Shown here: positions 47,844 to 60,591 of the stretch, piece after piece
Numbering within the stretch: the stretch's first letter is position 1
How the letters are laid out: each line of letters starts with the position of its first letter
NCBI GenBank assembly: GCA_015501605.1
Contig: JADNRZ010000007.1
Location: 558,001-622,000, forward strand
Direction: 5' to 3'
DNA length: 64,000 bases
DNA from: Panaeolus papilionaceus
Taxonomy: Eukaryota; Basidiomycota; Agaricomycetes; Agaricales
Program-made: the position numbers and the translations under genes
Notes under the pieces: model-generated
What the model was told of the DNA's origin: nothing
What the model saw: the letters and a program-made list of their open reading frames with translations, nothing else
Databases searched by the model: none

Positions 47844-50510
47844 CTACGCGCTCACTTTCTCATCAATAGATCCCTTTTCGCTATCGCTAGCACGAAGACC
47901 CATAGCAGAAGTATCGTATCCGTTTGCTTCCAAATATTCACGGAACTTTGTGACGTTTAACTTCTTTTCAGGATGGTACTCAGCAGGCAAACACTTACCC
48001 TTTGGTCTTCTAAAGCCATACCGTCATTATCCAACGGTTTCAGGCAGAATGTAATCAAGGCACTAAGGATGGCCAAACCTGTTTGCGAAGGAAGGTCAAC
48101 CGCTTTGGATGAAGGAAAGGTGGCTGTCTCTGCAACAACACTCACCACTCCCAACCCAGAATGGCCCCGTGTTGCCTCTATCAGTAGTGTCACCTCCAAA
48201 AGCTATCATGATGGTAATGATATGGGTCCATTCAATACAATCTCTGTGCCGTTTAACAAGCACTTACCCTCGATCATCGGCGGGAAAGCTAATAATACGT
48301 TAGTTCTCCTACGTTTTATTCAGGATGGATTTACTCACCCCATGTCCCGACGAAGGCGCCAACCTTTCCTACGGCGGCGGCAGTACCATAAAACTGTCCT
48401 CTAATAGCTGTCGGGCTCGTTTTGCTGGCCAAAAGTCCAAGGTTGTTTCCGGGACCTGGTATTGAATGAGTGAGTATCATCACTGTCAGTGTTAGCCAGC
48501 ATCTAATTACCGAATTCTCCGAAACTCAAGAAAATACCATAAACAACCTTGTAGGAGAGAGGTAAGGTCAGAATGTGCACCACGTTCTACCACTGGGAAC
48601 TTACTGCAAAGCCGGCTATGTGTTGGGTAAGTCTGCTCCACCTGGTTAGCCGACGCCTCTGAAAGTGCTACTTTAACGCACTTTGCATACAGACCGCTCA
48701 TAATGAACCCTACGACAGCCTGGAAAAGAAGACCAGTTATCTAAACCCACGATATCAATGAGAAAGCTCTTTTTGAACACTCGTTAGTCTCTCACCATCG
48801 TCCATTTAGGACCCAAGTGGTCGACAACGAAAGCACCGATCATAGTCCCGGGAATGTAAAACAGGCTGGAAGACTCTTCATCAAGTGCGACGGGCATTCT
48901 CGAAAGGTTGTAGGCTTACTTGATGACAACATTCCAGCCGAAAATGACCTTCAAATCCTCGGTTCCTCCCGTAACACTGGGTTTATAAGCAAGCTGATCA
49001 ATTGCATTGAAGGAAAACGTACTTGTTGAGGATGATTGACGAGTAAAGCCCGAACTAGGGGGATTCGCTCAACATCGTTAACACTTTTTAATACTGATAA
49101 AATCTTACTGGATAACTGGGGGATAAAAATAAATCGGTTCAACGACGAATAGTGGGAGTATTTAATTAATGAACTTACACAATGAAGTCATACAAGAACC
49201 TTGAACTCATTTCAGCGCTGAAAAGAAAACGGCCAGAAAGCGGACTTGTGCTCACCACAGGAAGGAAATTCCTGCCAAAGACCAACCGTATCTTCTGAGG
49301 ACGAGCATATACGGGATCTTGGCGTGCTTCATGGAATCCTTCTTGTATCGCGTTGGCTCGTCCATACTCAGTCGCCAAATAAACACTGCCAATGCGGGAA
49401 CGACGCCAAGCCCAAGAGATAGACGCCAGACAGCACGAAGGTGATCATTTCCAAAACTGGCATCGTCAATGTTAGGTGCTGTTGCCGACTTGCAAGGTAT
49501 TCCCGTTCACTTACATGAGGAATAAAATCAACGGGACCAGCGATGCTACCACAAAGCCCCAGTCAATCATCGTGTCTTCGAGTAGAAGGTCAATGTCAAT
49601 GATGGGCACAAATGTGCGATTGGAATTTGACTTACTTGTAGCTAAAGCAAACCATCTGTGCTGAGCCTTCTTATTTATATGTTGTTCTTCCGACTGCTCA
49701 GAGGCTGATACAGATCCACATGGATACTCTGCGCCAATACCAATGCCCAATAGGAATCTAACATACGAATTGGCTTCTAGGTTCAACGTCACCAAGCAAC
49801 AAGACATACCTCATGGCTGCCAACATTCGCAACAACCCAGCAACAGACGTCCCAGAAGACGCAGCTGAGAGCCCAGAGAAGAGAACAACAATTCCGCTGG
49901 CTGACATCTACCCATAGCACGAGGTTTGATAAGGATGTTGTGATGATAGGGTCAAAGGAACACACCATTCCAAACTTGCGCCCTAACTTGTCCGAAAGGT
50001 ATCCTACGGTCTATCAGCATGTCACTTGTATCACGCAGGAAGGAATGGTACCAAAACTCAACATTCCAACGACAGTCCCAGCAAAGCCAAGACTGCTAAG
50101 TGTTGTTCCATAATTATGGGCGGCTAATGCATCAGCCCCATATACACGACGCAACACTACATATAAGTGAGAAATTGAGGCGATTTTGCCAACAGAATCT
50201 GCTGATGGGCTTACCCGTGTTGACTACAAATCAGATCAGCGCTGGGAGCTTCGACTTCAAGAAATAGAAGGATTCACATACCATTGCCAATGACACCGTT
50301 TGCGTATCCTGTATGAATGGCCAAGGGTCAGATTTGCTGGCCATGGGAACAGAAGAGTGGAGGCAAAAGAGGAAGTACCATCTGAGAACAGTGCAGTTCC
50401 GCATCTACAAGAGATCGAAAGTGATTAGCAGACTCGAGGGTTATCTAACCAAGCTCGACGCACGCAAAAATCAACGAAACACTTTTTACGCGCTCCTTGA
50501 AGGTAGACAT
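47844..50510 (-). CDS. MFS transporter, GIT1-like (glycerophosphodiester/phosphate type)
   Basis: A 12-span plasma-membrane proton symporter related to yeast GIT1 (glycerophosphoinositol) and PHO84. The start [18 protein letters not shown] leads into [50 protein letters not shown] and [20 protein letters not shown]. Next comes QHRWFALAT, and the C terminus [18 protein letters not shown] is typical of this group. The gene is split into many short exons; one (50215-50223) is only 9 nt and encodes part of GNVNTV. The stop at 47844-47846 follows [11 protein letters not shown]. Exon borders between 48,000 and 49,500 were not all resolved by me. The precise substrate is unknown. Confidence 0.85.
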
Positions 50511-53500
50511 TCTGAGAAACCAGTTGGAGTACCTGACGAAAGCAGGGGAGGCGAAAAGGCACGCTTGTCCCAGACTAGCATCTTATTTTTATACCATCGA
50601 TATGCGGAGTTTTGTCCATTCTGCACTAAAGAAGCGTGGTGTTAGCGTTCGGCTCCCCAAAGAGGATACGAAGTTGTGGAATTTCGGGGGGTGCCAGAAG
50701 TCCTCGATAGATGATGACATTGGGTGAGATACACCAATCCGCACCTTACATACTCGATGAGCAGTCGCCCCTCAGGCATACCTAGAGTTTATTATTGTCG
50801 ACGCACGTTCCTCCTGCTCATTACCTTCCTAGACATACCGTGAGCTATTCAGCTACAAGTTCAATTCGTCTGTCAACAATTTAACGCATGCTGTGGAAAA
50901 CCACCGCCAAGGGATAGTATTAGCGCCGTTTGACATGAAACAGGGCCGTCCCACATGGCCGCAGTCCGGCCTCGAATTTCAATGTTGCTTCATGTTAAAG
51001 GCAATGAAGTAGCTAAGGTGAGTAGTGAGAACATATGGTGATGAATCAATGATATTTAGCGAGACCATGAGTGTTATGTTAGTGACCATCGCGTATGTGA
51101 ACGAAGGGGTTATCTGCAGCAACGCGTATACGCATATCTTCGCTCGACCACCTGGACAACAACCGCATTCATATCTTCCCGGTGTCGCATTTGTCCATGT
51201 GAGATCCAGTGGGGTCATGGTAATGCGTCCCCAAGAACCTGTCAAAGCAACCGAGTCTAAAAATAGCACATCTAATCTATACAGAACGGAGGTTGACTTC
51301 GTCCTATGTAGAATTGTATTTGTTGAAATGTATACTCGTACCCAGATAGCTTTGTCTATTCAATTTGATAATCGTCTATCAGGTTATCACTCCTGATTGA
51401 TCGTCCTCAGTTTGCACGCTACAATCTGGAACCAATATCCATTCATCTTGAAGGTAAAGCGGGTTCAGTGTCTAATTCGATGACAGTTCCAGTTCCATCC
51501 GAAAGGAAAGCACGGGTATTGCAATATTTAAACAAATTACTCCCACAATTCGCTGATATCTGATGCATATGACAATAATATATTTCAATGTAAAATCTTG
51601 ATAGTTTCTGGTGATGGTATATTTTTAGTCGTTCGACAACACTCAGTCGAAAGGAATTTCATGAACGGTAACTTGAACTATTATGTAATGGCCATGGTCC
51701 ACTCTCATTTCTTCCCATACTCCCTTCAAAATTGAAGAATGTTGGGTATTACTCGTTGGGGCCCAACCGATAAGATCGTGGAGTGGAGAATGAGGAATGG
51801 CACCGGTACCGTCGGATGGGATATATGTAATTATACATAAGTCAGCGTCGCTTCGCGCCCGTGGTAGCCACCTTCGTTTGGCTTTGGTCGATGTAGTTCC
51901 AAAATTTATAGATTTCCGAATCTCGAAGGGCCTTTGTAGCAGAATCGGAAGTAGAGGGTTGCCCAGGCTAGAGGAGGTTGTCAGAACTCAGACAGGTTAA
52001 TAAATCTCCAAATGCACGCACAATTCTGCCCATGCCGACTTGGGTAGGCTGGTGTGAGGTCGTGGTGGATACTTTGCTGCACAAGAGGTATTCCTGGTGG
52101 ATACAGCAACCAGTGAAAGGGGTATGGAGCAATTCGCATAAATCCTCGTAGTTCATTGTTTTTATCTGTTATATATATGGCTTCTGTATCACGTCTACGC
52201 GTTCAGTTTTACCTTCGAAGACCATATAAGGACCTAACGGAAGACCTACCAAGCAGCTTTTTAGATCGACGCCTGTTCGAAGATGAAAGAGACCAGCTCT
52301 TGCTGGCAGACCACGGACGATGATTCCGAGTCTTATATATCTCTGTGCTGTGTTACGTTAGTATTCAAATGTGTGAGTCACGGAGAGTCCAAATCAGCGT
52401 CGCTGAGGTTTTACCGCGACGTGGTTGATTTGAACAGCGGTGATATACTATTTCTTGATACTTCGCCGGTGGATGTCGTGTCTAAGTATAAACAGGCGTA
52501 ACAATAGAGCTGTAGATCTTTTGAACTTTCTGTTTTCGAACTCGAAGGAAGCAAGTAGCTTCTGAGCCCGGTAGTATTTGAAGAACCTAACTGAGATGAG
52601 GTATATGAAGAGCTTCGCTGTGTGCTGGTGCTCGAGTTCACGTTCAAGTTTCACGACTGCAATTTCTTCATTCAATAATAAAGAAAGTGCTGGGAGGTCA
52701 AAAAGGAATCAAAGACTGCTTATGTAGGACGTTGACATGCACGATGGAGAACTATACTTACGTGCCATCTGGAATCAATCATGGCGGATAGCAAAGCAGT
52801 GCGCCGGCGATGTGCTAATTCTCGATAAGCATGTTGGCAGGGTGTATTTGGATCTTTAACTACTTATGGGCAACATAAGAGTTTGGGTGAGAAATGGAGG
52901 CAGGCGAGGATATATGAAAGAGCGTCGATGTGATGAACTGGATGGTTCTTGAAGCAAAATTGTTCGAATCCTATGAAGAGTGATATTGTTGCCAATTGAG
53001 TTGATGCCTATGATAGGAAAGTTTTCAAGTTTTCGGCTGAGCATTGTGATAATTTCGTTCGCAAGCCACGAAAAAAAACCCGATGATTCGAAGCCTTCAA
53101 GTTCCAGTGCACCATAACTCTGTTGAAGGACAGAATTCCGGAGAAGATCACCTGAGTTCACCCGTTTCAAATGTTTCTGTCACTGAAGATGATCATATCA
53201 AGTTCGGGCGTATGGTAAAATGTGGCCGTGCACCAATCGGAAGACGCGTAAAAGGGTTTCAGCTACTCTCGAATAGGCTATCCAAATACCGAGCTGTCAT
53301 TGAAGGTATCGAGCACAACGCTGAAAAGAAAACACATGCAACCGTTTGCAACGGGTCGCAGCAAATAACGTGGTTCGGGAGATGCCGCATGCGTTACTCG
53401 TCGCTGGCACTGGCAGTGGGAATCACGGTCCCTTCACCGGCCCAGCGGAGCACTTATAGTAGCTAAACATAAAGATGCGAAGGTCCATACTTACCTCGAA

Positions 53501-53574
53501 ATAAACAGATCCTGTCTTTGTATTGACACTCATCCCTCTCATCCCTTATCGTGCTTTGTTGGAATACGTCTCTT
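50511..53574. other. Gene-poor stretch with fragments of a possible decayed gene
   Basis: 3 kb with no complete gene that I can splice. Minus-strand open stretches at 51968-52156, 52448-52675 and 52856-53170 have protein-like composition (for example LSLLLNEEIAVVKLERELEH and KDPNTPCQHAYRELAHRRR). Their phases do not join through the best splice sites. They could be an F-box-like gene in decay or a gene I failed to assemble. Confidence 0.35.
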
Positions 53575-56349
53575 ATGGGTAAAGCACAGCAGTCTACCAA
53601 CGTTCCGTCGAACAGCCTAACTGTCAGGGACAACCGAACTGGCAAAGTCTATGAAGTTCCGTTCGTATCTTATGCTGGGACCAAGACAAAAACATTGCAG
53701 GCTGACAATTTGAATATCTCTACTCTTTCATCAATACAGAATTTCTGACAACAGCATTTCTGCAACCGCCTTCAAGGACATGAAGGCACCCTCAGCTCCT
53801 GGTGAGCGGGAGGAAAACGAAACCGAGAAGGGGCTTCGTGTTGCAGACAAGGGTTTCCTGAATACTGCTGTTATCCGGAGTGAGATTACTTACATTGATG
53901 GGGAAGCTGGAGGTATGTGCGCTCTCCCCCAATTCCTACTTCGAACGCAGGTCCCATTCGTTCCCCATTCATCTATCTATTATCCCGTGGATATAATATA
54001 ATTTTCACTCTGTCATGATTCGTATCGCACACGCTGACCACACGTCCTAATTCGTAATAGTCCTGCGATACAGGTATGCCTGCGTCTGTGCATAACTCTC
54101 TAGGATTAGAGAGCTGATATGAGCCTGCGAACACTATGCACCTATTGACAGAGGATATCCCATCGAGCAACTTGCCCTACACTCCTCGCACCTAGAGACA
54201 GCCTATCTCCTCATTTACGGTTCGCTCCCCAGCAAGGCGCAGTTTGAGGTCTTCCAGAGCGAGGTCTTGCACCATAGTGTTACCCATGCTGACGCTGAGC
54301 AGTTCTGCCGGTCATTCCGGTACGCAGTTTATTAATATCATATGCTGGCACACCATATTCTGACCCTGGGGCATATGTTTTCTTCTCTCTATCGTTGTTT
54401 CAACGCCTGTGTGCCAACGATAGTTACGATGCGCACCCTATGGCCATTCTCGTCAGCGCATTCGCGTATCTTGGGTCGTACTATGGAGAAGCAAATCCGT
54501 CTCTCCAAGGACAGAAGTTGTATACGGCAGGCGACAAGGCATCACTAGCCATTATGGACAAGCAAATCTATCGTTTAATTGGCAAAGCTACCACTTTGGC
54601 GGCGTAAGTTGGCTTTACAGGATCCGGTCTGTGGAGTTGCGAAAGCTTATAGATCATTACTAGCATGGCTTATCGAGTGCGTCAAGGTCGTGATTTTGTA
54701 ACACCTCCGACAGGGTTGAGCTACACCGGCTCGTAAGTACTTTCAAGTTTTTTTTCATTACGTTGGCTAATGTGTTTTACTTGCGATGGCCAGATTCCTG
54801 TACCAAATGGACCATCTGGGAGAGGAAAATTACAAGCCAAATCCGATCCTCGAAAAGGCTTTAGACGTCCTTTTCTTGCTACACGCTGATCATGAATTGA
54901 ATGCTTCTGCAACGACCGTTCTGCAGACGGGAAGCTCGCTGGTTGATCCCTATTCCGCTATCGCGTACGTCGAACCTGTTTGTCTCTCTTTCTCCGTGGC
55001 TTGGCATTGACTGTGTGCTATTCACGATTACAGCGCAGGTTGCGCGTCCCTTTAGTAAGTTCCCCCATTCTTTTATCAAAGGTTGGCGGATCTTGAACGT
55101 CACGGAATGGTAATTAGCGGGCCTTTACATGGTAAGTCCGATAGGCCCATTTTCTGTCTGTCTTCGGGATTAATTTGAGCTTGGTGGATAGGTGGTGCCA
55201 ATGAAGCAGTGATTCGAATGCTTATTTCCATCGGAAAGTGAGTTAATGAGGGATTTTTTTTGCGCTGGAATTTATGACTGACTCGGAGCATTAGACCTGA
55301 AAATGTACCTGCTTTCCTTGAAGCCGTGAAGAAACGCGAAAAAGTGTTGTCTGGGTTTGGACATCGTGTTTACAGGACTGTACGTGTATTCCGAGAGCGT
55401 TTTTACACGTTGGAGCTCATCCTTGGCAGTCAGACCCACGTTCCTTTATCGTTCGCAAGACAGCGGACGAAGTGTTCAAGATGTATGTTTTTCATTATCT
55501 TTTAGCGGAAACGCGAGTTGACTGGGTGATAATCGCAGCACGGGTAAAGATGAATTGCTGGAGACAGCAATGGCACTGCACGAGGCAGCGATGAAAGATG
55601 AATACTTCATCAAAAGGAAGCTTGCTCCCAATGTGGATTTCTGGTGCGTGTGATGAACTCGTGTTTTGCGAATTGACGACTAATTTTTACTACAGGAGGT
55701 GAGTCATTACTCTGGGGTAAACTGCAAAAACGTTGTTGAGCACATGGCGTTACAGTGGATTGATTTATCGCGCTATGGGTAAGTTTTTAATTACAAGTAA
55801 AATTTTCTGGTTGGAGAATGAACCTGATGCCTGTTGAAATGTATTTGTTATGGTTGCACAGGTTTCCCCCTTGATTTCTTCCCTGTTTTGTTTGCTGTTC
55901 CACGTGTAGTCGGATGGCTAGCACACTGGCGCCAGGTCGGTGTTTTCCGGGGAAGTGATAGTGTTTTGTTTTTACTTACTCCTTGATGGAATACTCACAG
56001 ATGATGTTGCAAGAGGGCGGTGTCAAAATTTGGCGACCTCGGCAGGTAAGCCGACAGATAGATTGTGGTATTATCTTAGCTGACGATGAGCAGATTTATG
56101 TCGGTGCTGGTAAACGGGATTATGTTCCAATTGAGGAACGTGAGGAGGTTGAGGGACATAAGAAGACGCCTTCCCCGATCGCACATTCTGGGTGAGTGAA
56201 TAAAAAGAGAATTTTTGAGCCGCAGCTGTTGTGGTGACCATGACGACGTGAACTGACTGATTTATTCTTGGATGCTGTTGACTATGTGCAGAATCACAAA
56301 GAGAACAATGCTTGCAACGTTCAAAGGCAAGGTCAATGCAAAGCTGTAG
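53575..56349 (+). CDS. Citrate synthase, predicted peroxisomal (C-terminal AKL)
   Basis: Condenses acetyl-CoA and oxaloacetate. The start [19 protein letters not shown] has no mitochondrial presequence, and the protein ends GKVNAKL, an AKL tripeptide of the PTS1 type. This points to a peroxisomal glyoxylate-cycle enzyme rather than the TCA enzyme. Blocks: [31 protein letters not shown] (active-site His), [22 protein letters not shown] (second His), DPRSF and [16 protein letters not shown] (catalytic Asp). The gene has more than 12 exons. Two tiny ones are required: 55118-55131 (14 nt, within YGPLHG) and 55696-55698 (3 nt, GAG, giving DFWSG). Without the latter the motif loses a residue. A separate mitochondrial citrate synthase should exist elsewhere. 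Confidence 0.92.
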
Positions 56350-56689
56350 TGCAGGTGTCTATGTAGAAATAATAAGAAATAATATATTTACTGGGAATAA
56401 TACCAAGCAAAAGAATTGAATGCCAAGTTTTTGAATGGACGAATGATTGTTCTTGGGTGTGTGATTATTTGTATTTCTATTTGTAAGAGCGTACTAAAAA
56501 AGGAAATATAAAAATAATGTAAATTGATGATGAAAAAATAAGAAACTGGCTTAGTTTTCTTTTTTTCTTCGCCTCCCCCCTTAACTTGAACTCGCGTCTC
56601 CCTTCGACTTATTTGCCTCGTGCAACTCTCCACCCTCCTCTTCTCTCTCTCCTTTTAACGCCAGTTCTCAATTACACCATCTAACAGCA
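56350..56689. other. Intergenic / promoter of GPI protein
   Basis: 340 bp with a pyrimidine-rich stretch (about 56620-56655) before the start codon, common in highly expressed fungal genes. No gene. Confidence 0.4.
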
Positions 56690-57555
56690 ATGTACTCCAC
56701 ATTCCTTTCAGTCGCTCTCTTTGCCGCCCCTGCTTTTGCTGCATTCGCCATCAGCTCTCCCCCTCTCAAGCAGGTTGGTTTATAAAAAGTTCAACATTTA
56801 CCTTGCTTTGTTTCTCATTTTTTTTCATTCAATAGTGCTCCACTTCACCTATCTCTTGGGCACCTGCTAAAGCTCCTTACAATCTCATCGTTGTTCCTGC
56901 TGACAATCGATGTGGTGACGCCCTGTACGTATTTGGTTCAACTATTCGCTTGATATCTCGTCTCATCAATTATTATCACACAGCGTCGAGATTGGTGACT
57001 TCGACAACACCTCTATTCAATGGAAAGCAAATATCAAAGCTGGAACCAAGGTCATTTTGTCTTTGGTTGATGCGGATGATCAGGAGGCTTGGAGTAACGA
57101 GGTGCGTACTTGAACAGGTTTGCATGGTTACCGACGCTTGAAACTCATCTACTACCCGAAATACAACAGATTACCATTGCCGACAGCGATGACGACTCTT
57201 GCCTTGCAGGAGGTAGCTCTTCTGCTTCTGCTTCAGCCTCAGCTTCTTCGACCCCTGCTGCTGCTGCCCCATCCTCCTCTGCGTGAGTAATTTACCTTGT
57301 TATTCATACAGCAACACCTTTGTTTATTTTTATTTTTCTACTCTTTTCAGTTCCTCCTCCAGCTCCAGCTCCAGTTCTGGTTCACCCGGTTCATACGGAA
57401 GCGGAGATTCAGACTCTGGTGTCCTCCCTGTCGGCGCCGCCAACGCTGGAACAAACCCCCTCGGTCTTGGTTCGGGTGCCATCACCGCCCGCCAAGCCAG
57501 TGGACCTGCCATGGCCATCACCGCCTTGGCTGCAATCTTTGCCTTGACTCTTTAA
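56690..57555 (+). CDS. GPI-anchored Ser-rich wall protein, Kre9/Knh1-like
   Basis: Same class as the 19453 gene but not a close copy. Exons 56690-56773, 56836-56924, 56984-57101, 57170-57282 and 57351-57555 give 202 residues. The signal peptide is MYSTFLSVALFAAPAFA. The domain reads CSTSPISWAPAKAPYNLIVV, DNRCGDAL, QWKANIKAGTKVILSLVDAD and SDDDSCLAGG. A Ser/Ala then Ser/Gly stalk and a hydrophobic GPI tail (AMAITALAAIFALTL) follow. Four Cys and the W-kept beta-sandwich core match the class. A structural wall role is inferred. Confidence 0.83.
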
Positions 57556-58225
57556 TGATACCCCCTCTTCTCACCAAACTCCCCCTTTCATGACACGTCG
57601 GCTTCAACGAGTAGATATAAAGTCGCGCGTTTTCAGCGAACTCTCGCCTCATTCGTTGCCCGACGCTGGATTTCTGACATTACATGATCTTGACGATGGG
57701 TAATCATGGAGTGGAGTTCTTTCCTTTCCTTTTTTTCATTATTCATTTTTAAACGGTTTTTATTCCCCTTCGCATTCATCTCTGGAGATTTCTTCCTTCT
57801 TCGCAGATCGAGTGTGTCGATATTGGTGTAATTGGGTTTATTCTCGTGTTTTAAAGAGCTGGCAAACCTTTCCGCATATATGTTGACGGCTCACTCCTGC
57901 GTCTTTTTTCCCCAGTAATCACTGTTGTTACTCACACAATCCACGATTGTTGTTTATACTCAAACTCATAGGCTCGTACCATTACATGCATATACCCCCT
58001 CTTGTCTACATTATTCTGGTTATCTATTTGCGTTCAATGGATACATCCGACTTTGTTTTCAAGAGAACAACAAACCCCGCAAAAGTGGGCATTATTTCCT
58101 GCAAGTCCACAACCCAGCCGGAGTTGTCTGCGGAATCAACCATCACGACGTAGTGGGAAAGTGTTGAAACCCTGGCTGTCATTGTCAAGGCTCTCGTGGC
58201 TCCAGACAGGGATTATAGGTACAAA
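57556..58225. other. Intergenic, no gene seen
   Basis: 670 bp between convergent genes (GPI protein and Wss1-like A), probably two 3' UTRs. Short ORFs only. Confidence 0.4.
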
Positions 58226-60555
58226 TTAATTACGATCACCTTGAGTCCATATTGCTTCACCACGGGGTGTAGCACATGCTGAGCACGAAGAGTGCTGGCC
58301 TTCGTTTTCCCTGCGGCAAGGAACAATTAATTTGATCCAAAAGGGATCCACGGGCAATCCAATCAAGTACACGAGGTCTCGTCAGCGACTTCCAGCCGTT
58401 CCAAATGAGTAGAAACAATGGACTTACAAGGTACAGACGAGGCATGTCCATTTGTGGTTACCGCCTTGGCTAAAGGGCAAAGGAGAGTTATTGTTAGACG
58501 CTGATTTGGAAAGTAATCCAGAGGGTGGACGAGGCTTAGAAGAGCTGCCAGGCGTGCCGTGAAGTTCGGATGGCCTCGACCAAAGAGTTCGTCCTCCTGC
58601 GTTTTTTCTCCCTGCCAATCCGAGGGCCTCTTTCTTCCTAAATTCGACTTCCGTCTTGACTAAGCTACCTAGACCCAATTCCTGACGACCCCGCCCAGAG
58701 GTGCTATTAGATACACCCCAATTTGAAGTCGTGGATGGATTCGTCGCTGCTTCTTTGGACACTTTCGAAGAGTCGACCTTTGCTGGGTGAGATGCTATGC
58801 TCGAAGTACCTGCGTCCTTCTGCTTTCCTGGAGCCTTCTTCGAAGGCATTGTAAATGATGGTATCGATGTGCTCGTCGAAGATGATTTGCTTTGCGATGC
58901 GGCAGGATTTTCCTCCCGACTGCTTCTTGCGCCCGCAATGGTCCCAGTCGACCCAGAAGGCGCTTGGACATCACACCGCTGACCAGACGGTCTCGAAGTA
59001 TCCTCCTCGTCCGAGGAAATATCGATGACGTCGAGGGTCGTAATCCGGGTCGTGCGACCACTCGTACTACTACTGGACACAGTGCCGGCTTTCACCCCCC
59101 GTTTAGCGTCTCCTATTGAGGTCGACGCTGATGGGCCTGCCTGAGACGATTCTAACTTTACATTACCAAAGTTGAAGTCCTTCTCAAATTGCTTCCATGC
59201 GTCTCTCGAGCCAAGTTTGTTTCCAAGGTTTGATATATCTTTCGAGTCCTCCGAGGCGAGTAGGGTTTCCCGCCGTTCTGCGTCCGTTTCAGATATTGGT
59301 GCATACTCCTCTTCGGACCCAGAGTCTTCACTACAGTCACGATCATCTGAGGTGTTTGAGCTCCCTTGGGCAGTTTGAGCTACACAAATATTTTGAGTCA
59401 TCTTGTGCGACAGTTAATGGCGATAATGTCTACCTTGTCCCTGCAAAGCACGCAGTCTGCGCTCCGTCACAAGTGCCCTCTCTTCTCTGGCTTTATTGCT
59501 GTGAGAAATGATATATAAAAACCGATGAATACAGCAGGTCGTTTGTGGCCAAACTCCAAACAGACCTATTAGCTCTCTTCCCAAACCCTATCCCAGGGCC
59601 AGTATCATCGCCCAACTTGATTCCTTCCCCCACGAATGCGTACTTGGACGTCACCCGCGCTCCTGCCCTTCTCTTCTTCGCAGTCTGAGCACCAGTATGC
59701 AGAGATGGCGCCACTTCGCGTCTTTTTCCTGTCGCTCTTCGTTTGCGACGTCCGCTAGAAGGCCTTGCTCGGGTTTGTGCGCCACCGCACTAAAATTCAA
59801 CAAGACGCACAGTCATGAAGACGACCTAATAAATTTCGAGTTAAACGCACGATATATTCGGGGAAGTCTCCTTCTTCAATGCCGACTCCACCGACCCGTG
59901 TTGAATCAGATAGACGCGTTCCAGATGACCAGTAGCCTAAAGGAAGTGCCCTTTTCAGTGAGAGGTGGCGGGAGCTTCAATAAAGGTACCAACTAACCAT
60001 CACCGTAGTAGCCTTTGTCCTGCAGCTGCCGTACCTCTGCTCGGAGCCTTGTCCAGAGAGCTTGAAAAGCAGGACCATGGTTCATGTGCTGATATCCTTC
60101 GCAGGTTAGCAAAAAATAGAAGTGGTTTCCTGTCAATACTCTACCTTGATATGTGCCAGCTTCATTTTGGTTAGTCTCTGTTGAATTCTTTTTCAACGAA
60201 ACGGGACTTTCAACTTTACCTCGTGACAAAGCGTACTCATGAGCCAATATATGGGATAAAATGAGCCGTTAGGACGTCTTAGCACAAGTTCTACCATCCA
60301 GAGTTATCAATGAGCGTTTTGAGAGTTCCAAAGACATAACCCAACACCAACCAATAGTCTCGCCGTTATTCCAATTCCTTCCGGCAAAGACAGTGTTGTA
60401 CTCATACTTCACCCCAAACATCCCAGTCAGTCTCACCACTTTTGAAGCTCTGAAGGTTATCATTCACCTCTTCAAAACTATTGACCTCAAAGCCATGAGA
60501 CTTCATTACAGGCCGAACTTGCGCGGCCAATGCTCGGAGCAGCTGACGAGCACTT

Positions 60556-60591
<36 letters not shown>

